This document shows, in pieces, positions 1 to 6,408 of a stretch of DNA of 43,150 bases (within the stretch, counting starts at the first letter, position 1; each line of letters starts with the position of its first letter). The DNA is from Streptomyces sp. ISL-36 (GTDB lineage: Bacteria; Actinomycetota; Actinomycetes; Streptomycetales; Streptomycetaceae). A program made the translations under genes and the position numbers. The stretch lies in assembly GCF_018614205.1 (NCBI RefSeq), contig NZ_JAGGOS010000141.1:1-43150 (forward strand), in the 5' to 3' direction. Under the pieces are notes generated by a model. That model ran no database searches, was not told where the DNA came from, and saw nothing but the letters and a program-made list of their open reading frames with translations.

Positions 1-54
1 GGGCGTGACGGGGACGGCGACCCCGGACGGCGCGGCGCCGGGGGCGTGACGCGG

Positions 55-780
55 TCAGGGGCGCTGTCGCGGTGGCGGCGGTTCGTCCGGGTACGGACCG
101 TGGCCGCCCTGGCCGGGGCCCGGTTCGTCCCGCCGAGGGTCGTGCTCGTCCCAGCGGGGTTGGTCCATCGTCCGGGTCGGTGAGTCCGCGTCATGCGGAT
201 ACGCGGGTGCGCCGCCCGGGCCCCGGGCGTCCGGTTCGCCGCCGTATCCGCCCTGGTCGCCGTAGCCGTCCTGGTCGCCGTATCCGCCGTGCCCGCCCTG
301 TCCGCCCCGGCCGTCCAGGTCCGGGTGCGTGGGCGGCGGCCGGTGATCGACCCGTGTCGTGTGCGCGCGGCGGCGGCCGGACATCACCACCGAGGCCAGG
401 AGGAGCAGTGCACCGCCTCCGAGGGCGTTCGCGACCCCGTCGCCCAGGCCCGTACCGTCGGAGCCGACCGTCAGACCGTCCTCCGCCTGCCCGGCCCGGA
501 CCATCCACAGGACGGTGAAGCCGAGCACGATCACTCCGGCGAGGGCCACCAGGAGCCGGGAGCGGAGCAGCAGGCCGACGAGGGTGACCAACGCAGCGAA
601 GGCGAACGGCAGCAGGATCGAGCCGATGACCTCGGCCTTCTCGTCGGTGATGCCGCCGAACAGGTCGTCGATGCGGTATGCGCTGCCGTGACGGCCGTCG
701 TACCAGGCACGGAAGGGGCTCCAGACGGCGGCCGTCGCTCCGGCGAGGGCCAGGATCGAGCCGATGACGTTGCGAATCAT
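55..780 (-). CDS. Membrane protein with Gly/Asp/Pro-rich C-terminal tail
   Basis: A 241-residue protein of unknown function. The first ~140 residues hold about four hydrophobic segments (near residues 5-20, 52-70, 73-92 and 118-134), so it is predicted to sit in the cytoplasmic membrane. The last ~100 residues are low-complexity, with GYGDQ-type repeats, many Pro, Asp and Gly, and a run PPPP near the end, probably a disordered cytoplasmic tail. The start ATG (reverse strand, 780) is preceded by an AGGAGG-like site (complement of 'cctcctt' at 790-796). It is divergent from the secreted protein at 887. I do not recognise a named family. Confidence 0.75.
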   Translation of the reverse strand: MIRNVIGSILALAGATAAVWSPFRAWYDGRHGSAYRIDDLFGGITDEKAEVIGSILLPFAFAALVTLVGLLLRSRLLVALAGVIVLGFTVLWMVRAGQAEDGLTVGSDGTGLGDGVANALGGGALLLLASVVMSGRRRAHTTRVDHRPPPTHPDLDGRGGQGGHGGYGDQDGYGDQGGYGGEPDARGPGGAPAYPHDADSPTRTMDQPRWDEHDPRRDEPGPGQGGHGPYPDEPPPPRQRP

Positions 781-886
781 CGATCGGGCCTCCTTCGGTC
801 CGGCTCTCGCTCATGACGCTACGCCGGGTGAGAGCGCCCCGCCATGCGACGTTAGGGTGGCGCGGACACGACAGAAGGAGCGGAAG

Positions 887-1504
887 ATGGCAACGGGGAC
901 GGCACGCCGCAGGAGCCTCCGGCTCGCGGCCACGCTCACGGTGGTGGTGCTCGCGCTGACGGGTTTCCAGACGAGCAGCAGCGGCGGCAAGGGCAGCGGA
1001 AAGAGCCGGAGCGGGTCCAGCGGCTCGGGCAAGTCCAGCGGCTCGGGCAAGTCCAGCGGCGGCGGTGGCAGCGACAGCGGCGGTGGCGGCTGCTCCAGCT
1101 CGAAGAAGAAGAACGACGACTACGACGCGAGCGACACCTCGGGCAGCAACGGGGAGACGTACACCCCCGCACCGACCACGCCGACCCCCACCGCCTCCTC
1201 CACGTCCACCGTGGAGGTCGTGGTCGTCGACTGCGTCGAGCCGGCGCAGAAGAAGCGCAAGGGCAAGCCCGCTCGTAAGGCCGACACCACCGCGACGCTG
1301 CGGATCACCTCCCGCGAGACGTTCACGGAGACCTTCAAGGTCGAGCTCGGGTTCCGGGGCGCCGGCGGCACCGAGGTCGACGACGCAGACGCGCTGGTGA
1401 CGGTCGAGCCGGGAGAGACGAAGACCTTCGAGGTCGCGATGGACACCCCGAGGGCCGCCGACAGGGTCAAGAGCTGCTTCGTCGACTCGGTCCGCAAGCA
1501 GTAG
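887..1504 (+). CDS. Secreted Gly/Ser/Lys-rich protein
   Basis: 205 residues, read from ATG 887 because AAGGAG lies at 875-880. An in-frame upstream ATG at 764 would place non-homologous-looking sequence before the signal peptide and lies within the oppositely oriented neighbour. Residues 1-30 form a Sec signal peptide (three Arg, then a hydrophobic core). There is no lipobox Cys. Residues ~30-65 are a Gly/Ser/Lys spacer encoded in part by an 18-bp tandem repeat. Residues ~85-105 are Thr/Pro-rich (a cell-wall spacer look). The C-terminal ~100 residues look like a small beta-rich domain with two Cys. Function unknown; exported or wall-associated by inference. Confidence 0.75.
   Translation: MATGTARRRSLRLAATLTVVVLALTGFQTSSSGGKGSGKSRSGSSGSGKSSGSGKSSGGGGSDSGGGGCSSSKKKNDDYDASDTSGSNGETYTPAPTTPTPTASSTSTVEVVVVDCVEPAQKKRKGKPARKADTTATLRITSRETFTETFKVELGFRGAGGTEVDDADALVTVEPGETKTFEVAMDTPRAADRVKSCFVDSVRKQ
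1016..1060 (+). repeat. 18-bp tandem repeat inside a coding region
   Basis: Two full copies and half of a third copy of TCCAGCGGCTCGGGCAAG, encoding SSGSGK units in the spacer of the secreted protein. Copy number is likely variable between strains (inference). Confidence 0.8.
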
Positions 1505-1607
1505 GGCCTGCGGGGCGGACCACGCATTCCTCGAACGAAGATCCACGCGAGCAGGCCGCCGACGCCTCACCGGAGGCGACGACCGGTACGCCGGGGCGAT
1601 GAACGGT

Positions 1608-2390
1608 TCACCGGAGGCGGTGGCCGCCGCTCCTGCGGGTGAAGAGTTCCGCCTGCCGATCGGCCGGCAGGTTCCCCAGCGTGACCAGGTGCGGCGCGTG
1701 GGCGAGGGCTTGGGCGCGGGCGGACCCCTGGGCCGACCAGAGCGCCCGGACGGTGCCCTGCACCGCCTCGGTCGGGTACGCGGCGATGACGGCGGCGGCC
1801 CGGCGGGCGGCGTCCAGTGCTCCGCCGGTCTCCGTCAGCTCGGAGACGAGCCCCGTCTCGTACGCCCGTCGGGCCGAGATCCGCTCGGCCGTCCCCATCA
1901 GCGCCATCCGTGCGACCTCCCCGAACGGCATCCGCTGTGCCATGTGGATGGTCTCGAAGGCGCTGACCATGCCGTAGGTGGTGTGCGGGTCGAAGAAGGT
2001 GGCCCCCTCGCCGGCGACGAGGAACTCCACCTCGCCGAGCAGGTAGAACGCCCCGCCGCAGGCCATGCCCTCGACGGCGGCGACGACCGGTTTCCACAGG
2101 TCGTTCGCCTTGGGGCCGATGGAGATCAGCGGATCGTCGATCGTGTACGGGGAGGAGGGCTGGGGGACCTCGACCGAGCGGTCGATGCCGGTGCAGAAGG
2201 CCGCGCTCCCCGCGCCGGTGACGACGACGGCCCGTACGGTGTCGTCGTGGCGGAACTCCCGCCAGACAGCGGCCAGTCGGTCGGCCATCTCCAGCGTGAT
2301 CGCGTTGTGCTTCGCGGCCCGGTCGAGGGTGACGACCGCGACCCCCGACTCCTTGCCCGTCTCCACCCGGATGCCGCCGCCCGGGCTCAT
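1608..2390 (-). CDS. Enoyl-CoA hydratase/isomerase (crotonase) family protein
   Basis: 260 residues, the usual crotonase length. The start ATG at 2390 overlaps the stop of the DUF35 gene by 4 bp (ATGA), showing translational coupling. Oxyanion-hole regions are visible as FCTGID (about residue 68) and GMACGGAF (about residue 112). The family hydrates or isomerises enoyl-CoA thioesters; the substrate cannot be read from sequence. It is the last gene of the minus-strand operon thiolase-DUF35-crotonase, whose promoter carries two copies of the CTGAC-N5-GTCAG operator. Open frame continues upstream to 2663, but that is a shadow of the DUF35 gene. Confidence 0.9.
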   Translation of the reverse strand: MSPGGGIRVETGKESGVAVVTLDRAAKHNAITLEMADRLAAVWREFRHDDTVRAVVVTGAGSAAFCTGIDRSVEVPQPSSPYTIDDPLISIGPKANDLWKPVVAAVEGMACGGAFYLLGEVEFLVAGEGATFFDPHTTYGMVSAFETIHMAQRMPFGEVARMALMGTAERISARRAYETGLVSELTETGGALDAARRAAAVIAAYPTEAVQGTVRALWSAQGSARAQALAHAPHLVTLGNLPADRQAELFTRRSGGHRLR

Positions 2391-2812
2391 CCGCGCTCCA
2401 GGAGCCAGCGCGGCACGGTGACGCCGTCGATCTCGGTGAACGCGACCTTCACCCCGGCGCCGATCCGCAGGCGCGCCGGGTCGACCGAGTCGAGCGGTGC
2501 GTCCGGAGCTGCGACGACGTTCCCGACGAGACGGATCCGGGGAGCTTCGGCGAGTTCGACGACGACGGCGTTGTACGGGGCCTGGGCGGCGTAGTCGGGA
2601 AGGAGCGGCGGATGGGGCACGACGTACGACCAGATCCGGCCGCGGCCGGACATCCGGCGCCACTCGCTGTCGAAGGAGTGGCAGTGCGGGCAGCAGGGGC
2701 GGGGCGGGAAGCGCAGCTTGCCGCAGGCGGAACAGGCCTGGACGCGCAGTTCGCCCCGGGCGGCGTACTCCCAGAAGGGTGCGCCGTCCTCGTCGACGAC
2801 CGGTGTCAGCAT
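2387..2812 (-). CDS. Zn-ribbon OB-fold protein (DUF35), thiolase partner
   Basis: 141 residues. It has an N-terminal rubredoxin-like zinc ribbon with CSAC (about residues 32-35) and CCPHC (about 45-49), followed by a DUF35 OB-fold with a VVPHPP segment. DUF35 proteins are obligate partners of SCP-x/Ltp-type thiolases, for example the DUF35 domain of ChsH2 with Ltp2 in mycobacterial sterol side-chain degradation. Here it is stand-alone and starts one base after the thiolase stop. Its ribosome site AGGAG lies within the last thiolase codons. The pairing with the thiolase is inferred from family knowledge plus adjacency. Confidence 0.9.
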   Translation of the reverse strand: MLTPVVDEDGAPFWEYAARGELRVQACSACGKLRFPPRPCCPHCHSFDSEWRRMSGRGRIWSYVVPHPPLLPDYAAQAPYNAVVVELAEAPRIRLVGNVVAAPDAPLDSVDPARLRIGAGVKVAFTEIDGVTVPRWLLERG

Positions 2813-2813
2813 C

Positions 2814-3956
2814 TCAACTCCTCAGCAGTAGAGCCGATGTGGGGACACCTTCACCGGCCGTGACCAGGCAGGTGGCGGCGTCGGGCACCTGGGCGGTGGA
2901 GGTGCCGCGGAGCTGCTTCACGCCCTCGTTGATGAGGTTGAAGCCGTGGACGTAGGCCTCGGAGAGTCCGCCGCCGCCGGTGTTGAGGGGCAGCCGTCCA
3001 CCGATCTCCAGGGCGCCGCCCTCGGTGAACGCGGCGCCCTCCCCCCGGCCGCAGAAGCCGTAGCCCTCCAGGGAGAGGGGGATGAGCGGGGTGAACGCGT
3101 CGTAGATCTGGGCGACGTCGACGTCCTGCGGCCCGAAGTCGGCGTGTTTCCACAGCTGTCGGGCGGCGGTCCAGGCGGGGCCGGTGAGCGGGTCGTCGTT
3201 CCAGTAGTTGACCATGCCGTGGTGCTGGGCGGGCAGGCCCTGGGCGGTGGAGTGGACGTAGACGGGTTTGCGCCGGCAGTCCCGCGCCCGTTCGGCGCTC
3301 ACGACGACACAGGCGAGGGCCCCGTCGGTCTCCAGGCAGTTGTCGAAGAGGCAGAGGGGCTCGCTGATCCAGCGGGCGGTCATGTACATCTCGCGGGTGA
3401 GGGGCCGCTCGTACATCATGGCCGCGGGGTTCTGGTTGGCCCGGTTGCGGCAGGCGAGGGCGACGTTGAAGAGGTGGTCGCGGGTGGCGCCGTACTCGTG
3501 CATGTAGCGGCGGGCGAGCATGCCGATCTCGTCGGAGGGGCGCAGGAGCCCGAAGGGCCGGGTCCACTGCCCCGGCGTGGGGAGCTGCACCCGGGTGTTC
3601 TTCCAGGGCCGTGGCCCGCTGCCCCGCTTCCGGGACCGCCAGGCGACTCCGACGCTCGCCTGGCCGGTGGCGACGGCGGCGGCGAGGTGGCCGACGGTCG
3701 CGCACGAGCCCCCGCCGCCGAACCCCACCTTGCCGAAGAAGGTGACGTCGCCGGCGCCGATCGCCTTGGCGATCTCCACCTCGTCGGTCTCCTCCATCGT
3801 GTACGAGGCGAAGGCGTCGACCTCGTCGGGCGCGATGCCGGCGTCGTCGAGGGCGGCGAGGATCGCCCGGCAGGCGAGGGTCTTCTCGGACTCGGGGAGC
3901 TGTTTGGCGAACGGTGTCTGTCCGATGCCGACGATGGCTGTGGCGTCCTTGAGCAC
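2814..3956 (-). CDS. Ltp2-like thiolase/aldolase (SCP-x thiolase family)
   Basis: 380 residues, GTG start at 3956 with GGGAGG 5-6 bases upstream. The fold is thiolase (IVGIGQTPF at the N-terminus, GGGGSCATVGH at residues ~80-90, YDAFTP at ~285-290, GGGLSEAYVHGFN at ~328-340). The His of classical thiolase GHP motifs is replaced by the SEAYVHG arrangement found in lipid-transfer/Ltp proteins. Tyr285 and Tyr335 are 50 residues apart, like the two active-site Tyr reported for Ltp2 (294 and 344). A retro-aldol or thiolytic cleavage of an acyl-CoA is therefore likely. First gene of an operon with DUF35 and crotonase; divergent from fadD. Confidence 0.85.
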   Translation of the reverse strand: MLKDATAIVGIGQTPFAKQLPESEKTLACRAILAALDDAGIAPDEVDAFASYTMEETDEVEIAKAIGAGDVTFFGKVGFGGGGSCATVGHLAAAVATGQASVGVAWRSRKRGSGPRPWKNTRVQLPTPGQWTRPFGLLRPSDEIGMLARRYMHEYGATRDHLFNVALACRNRANQNPAAMMYERPLTREMYMTARWISEPLCLFDNCLETDGALACVVVSAERARDCRRKPVYVHSTAQGLPAQHHGMVNYWNDDPLTGPAWTAARQLWKHADFGPQDVDVAQIYDAFTPLIPLSLEGYGFCGRGEGAAFTEGGALEIGGRLPLNTGGGGLSEAYVHGFNLINEGVKQLRGTSTAQVPDAATCLVTAGEGVPTSALLLRS

Positions 3957-3980
3957 TGCAACCTCCCCGATCGCGAGCTG

Positions 3981-3995
3981 CTGACAGCGCGTCAG
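3981..3995. promoter_or_regulatory. Palindromic operator, regulon site 1
   Basis: CTGAC-AGCGC-GTCAG, perfect 5-bp arms with a 5-bp centre. It overlaps the predicted -35 box of fadD (CTGACA 3981-3986; -10 TAATCT 4004-4009; 17-bp spacing) and lies at the -10/+1 of the divergent thiolase promoter. Confidence 0.75.
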
Positions 3996-4007
3996 GCTAC
4001 AGCTAAT

Positions 4008-4022
4008 CTGACGGATAGTCAG
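4008..4022. promoter_or_regulatory. Palindromic operator, regulon site 2
   Basis: CTGAC-GGATA-GTCAG, 27 bp centre-to-centre from site 1. Its outer arm read on the minus strand (CTGACT, 4022-4017) is a -35 box 17 bp from TAGCCT (3999-3994), a predicted thiolase promoter. On the plus strand the same site covers the start point of fadD. The layout suits a repressor closing both promoters. Confidence 0.75.
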
Positions 4023-4048
4023 CTACTGGTGTTCGGGAGGGGTGACGG

Positions 4049-5596
4049 ATGCGCGGAGACCTGGAGTGGGGCTCGATCCCGAGGCTGGTACGGGCGGCGG
4101 CCGAACGGTACGGGAGCGCGGAGGCGGTCGTCGAGGGCCGTACCCGCGTCTCCTACGAGGAGCTGGGCGAGCGGGTCGAACGCGCGGCGGCGGCGTGCAC
4201 GGCGTCCGGGGTCCGCGAGGGCGACCGGGTCGCGATCTGGGCGCCGAACACCCTGGACTGGATCGTCGCGGCGCTCGGGGCGGTGACGGCGGGGGCGGTG
4301 CTCGTCCCCCTGAACACCCGCTTCAAGGGCACCGAGGCGGCGTACGTCCTCGCCCGCTCCCGGGCGAAGCTGCTGTTCGTGACCGGCACGTTCCTGGGGA
4401 CCTCGTACGTCGCCTCCCTGCGCCGCGCCGGCGTCGAACTCCCGGACCTGGAACGGGTGGTGGTGCTGGGCGACGCCGCGCCGGAGGAGTGGACGACCTG
4501 GAAGGCCTTCCTGGCGGCGGGGGACGAGGTGACGTCGGCGGAGGTACGGCGGCGGGCCGACGCGATCGACCCCGCCTCCCCCTCGGACATCATCTACACC
4601 TCGGGGACGACGGGCCGGCCGAAGGGAGCCGTGATCAGCCACGCCCAGACCCTGCGCTGCTACGAGGTGTGGAGCGACCTCGCCGGTCTGCGGGAGGGCG
4701 ACCGCTACCTCATCGTGAACCCGTTCTTCCACACCTTCGGCTACAAGGCCGGGATCATCGCCTGCCTGATGCGGGGCGCGGTGATGATCCCGCAGCCCGT
4801 CTTCAACGTGGACACCGTCCTCGCGAACATCGCCGCCGAACGCGTCTCGGTCCTCCCCGGCCCGCCGACCCTGCACCAGTCGCTCCTCGACCACCCCTCC
4901 CGTTCGTCGTACGACCTGTCGACGCTGCGCCTCGTGGTGACCGGCGCCGCGGTCGTCCCGCTCCGGCTGGTCGAGCGCCTGCGCGGCGAACTCGGCGTCG
5001 GCACGGTCCTCACGGCGTACGGCCTCTCCGAGGCGAGCGGCATCGTCACCATGTGCCGTAGGGGCGACCCGGCGGAGGTCGTCGCGACCACCTCGGGCCG
5101 CCCGATCCCGGACACCGAGCTCCGCCTCTCGGAGGCGGGCGAGGTCCTGGTGCGCGGCCACCACGTGATGCGCGGCTACTTCGAGGACGAGGAGGAGACC
5201 GCCCGGGCCGTCGACCCGGACGGCTGGCTCCACACGGGCGACGTGGGCGTCCTGGACGAGGCGGGCAACCTGCGGATCACGGACCGGATCAAGGACATGT
5301 TCATCGTCGGCGGCTTCAACGCCTACCCGGCCGAGATCGAACAGCTCCTGGGCCTGCACCCCGGCATCGCGGACGTCGCGGTCATCGGCATCCCGGACCC
5401 CCGCCTCGGCGAGGTCGGCAAGGCCTTCGCGGTCCGCCGCACGGGGGCGCGGGTGACGGGCGACGACCTGATCGCGTGGGCACGGCGGGAGATGGCGAAC
5501 TACAAGGTCCCGCGGGAGGTCGAGTTCGTGAGCGAACTGCCCAGGAACGCGAGCGGGAAGGTGGTGAAGGGGGCGCTGCGGGAGTGTGGCCGGTGA
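4049..5596 (+). CDS. FadD3-like acyl-CoA synthetase (ANL superfamily)
   Basis: 515 residues. It activates a carboxylic acid with ATP and CoA. The adenylate-forming motifs are all present: YTSGTTGRPKGA (about residues 184-195), YGLSEASG (about 325), TGDVGVLDEAGNL with RIKDMFIVGGFNAYP (about 398-430), and the catalytic Lys in NASGKVVKG (about 501). Overall length and the LNTRFKGTEAAYVL segment resemble FadD3, which in mycobacteria activates the steroid-derived HIP acid. The substrate here is not known. ATG 4049 follows GGGAGGGGTG. It has its own promoter overlapped by two operators and is divergent from the thiolase operon, so activation and cleavage genes would be induced together. Confidence 0.88.
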   Translation: MRGDLEWGSIPRLVRAAAERYGSAEAVVEGRTRVSYEELGERVERAAAACTASGVREGDRVAIWAPNTLDWIVAALGAVTAGAVLVPLNTRFKGTEAAYVLARSRAKLLFVTGTFLGTSYVASLRRAGVELPDLERVVVLGDAAPEEWTTWKAFLAAGDEVTSAEVRRRADAIDPASPSDIIYTSGTTGRPKGAVISHAQTLRCYEVWSDLAGLREGDRYLIVNPFFHTFGYKAGIIACLMRGAVMIPQPVFNVDTVLANIAAERVSVLPGPPTLHQSLLDHPSRSSYDLSTLRLVVTGAAVVPLRLVERLRGELGVGTVLTAYGLSEASGIVTMCRRGDPAEVVATTSGRPIPDTELRLSEAGEVLVRGHHVMRGYFEDEEETARAVDPDGWLHTGDVGVLDEAGNLRITDRIKDMFIVGGFNAYPAEIEQLLGLHPGIADVAVIGIPDPRLGEVGKAFAVRRTGARVTGDDLIAWARREMANYKVPREVEFVSELPRNASGKVVKGALRECGR

Positions 5597-6008
5597 AGCA
5601 CCACCAGGCCGTGCTCCGCGTACGTCCGGCGCCACCCCACACCTCGTGACATCAGATGCATGGTCGCGCGATCGGTGAGGCGCGGCGCGGGGCTGTTCGC
5701 CGCGACGCGAGCACCGTCGGGTATCAGCCGGAGCGGCGTACGGGCCGCCGCCTCCCGCGTACCCCGAAGGGGCCGGGCAGATGCCCGGCCCCTCCGATCG
5801 GTTGTCCGGCCGCTACGCGCCCGGCCCTGAATGCGTCGGGTTCGCCTCCCGCTGGTCCCCCCAGACCTCGCGGGCGGTCCCCCGTTCCCGACGCGCCGGG
5901 CCCCCGGACAACCGGTGGCCCCGGCGACTCCCCCGATTGGTGCCGCCGCGGCCTTCCCCCGGTGTGAGCCGACCCCGTTTCCCCCGTGGGCCGGCTCGGC
6001 TCGGCTGG
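5597..6008. other. Intergenic region between convergent fadD and afsS
   Basis: 412 bp without a convincing gene; the open frames here lack start signals and codon bias. It contains a strong hairpin (5768-5793), annotated separately. Otherwise I see only GC-rich spacer. Confidence 0.6.
5768..5793 (+). terminator. Intrinsic-type hairpin after fadD
   Basis: Perfect 11-bp stem (AGGGGCCGGGC / GCCCGGCCCCT) with loop AGAT. There is no long T-run, as is common in Streptomyces. It lies ~170 bp downstream of fadD and between convergent genes, so it may act in both directions. Confidence 0.7.
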
Positions 6009-6209
6009 TTACTTCAGCGGCTCGCTCGTCGCGTGGGAGTCCAGCGGCTTGATGGGCTCGCTGGTGGCGTGGGAGTCGAGCGTGGTGATGTCACCACCGG
6101 TCGCGTGGGAGTCCAGGGGCTTGATGGGCTCGCTGGTGGCGTGCGAGTCCAGGGTGGTGATCTCCTCGCCCGTGGCGTGCGAATCGGTGGGCTTGAGGTT
6201 GTCGGCCAT
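6009..6209 (-). CDS. afsS: AfsS-like sigma-like small protein of DSHAT repeats
   Basis: 66 residues, ATG 6209 with AGGAG (complement of 6215-6219). The protein is a repeat: DSHAT begins at residues 9, 21, 33, 45 and 57, exactly every 12. The connecting segments alternate (GEEITTL, SEPIKPL, GGDITTL, SEPIKPL), giving a 24-residue super-period, and the protein ends SEPLK. AfsS of S. coelicolor is a 63-residue repeat protein encoded directly downstream of afsR and switched on by AfsR, which then raises antibiotic production. Position, size and repeats fit. Its biochemical action is not established. The intergenic region holds a SARP-type operator. Confidence 0.82.
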   Translation of the reverse strand: MADNLKPTDSHATGEEITTLDSHATSEPIKPLDSHATGGDITTLDSHATSEPIKPLDSHATSEPLK

Positions 6210-6360
6210 GGAATCTCCTGAAGTGATGGGGCGTTGTGGAACCGAACGCCCGCCCGGCTATTCCCCCGCGGACAGCCGGGCGGACATCCAGCGGCCGATC
6301 ACCCTAACGGCGCGGCCTCGCGGCGATCCGTCTGCCCCCCGACGCGGCGGATCGACACGT

Positions 6361-6397
6361 ATGAGAATGCCGTGCGGCGATAAACGATTGATGAACG
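6361..6397 (-). promoter_or_regulatory. Predicted afsS promoter with AfsR/PhoP-type direct repeats
   Basis: Read on the minus strand: CGTTCATCAAT (6397-6387) followed directly by CGTTTATCGCC (6386-6376). These are two 11-bp direct repeats sharing CGTT-ATC. Eight bases later comes TCTCAT (6366-6361), a -10-like box. SARP regulators bind 11-bp repeats whose downstream copy ends 8 bp before the -10 box, and PhoP boxes have the same GTTCATC look. The leader to the afsS start would be about 145 nt. Confidence 0.7.
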
Positions 6398-6408
6398 TCC
6401 GGTCCGGG

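Noticed and set aside
72..1570. Several long open frames opposite or beside the first two genes (for example 191-1570 minus)
   Set aside because: Arg/Pro/Gly-rich shadow translations caused by high GC; the real genes have proper ribosome sites, a signal peptide or membrane helices.
1599..2594. Long plus-strand open frame opposite the crotonase and DUF35 genes
   Set aside because: Antisense shadow; the minus-strand frames show clear family motifs and coupled stops and starts.
6009..6209. DSHAT repeat gene as a RiPP precursor with repeated core peptides
   Set aside because: Position after afsR, size, and the AfsR-type operator fit AfsS; no maturation enzyme is encoded nearby.
5656..6221. Plus-strand open frames between fadD and afsS
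   Set aside because: Low-complexity Arg/Pro translation, no ribosome site, and overlap with the well-supported afsS repeat gene on the other strand.
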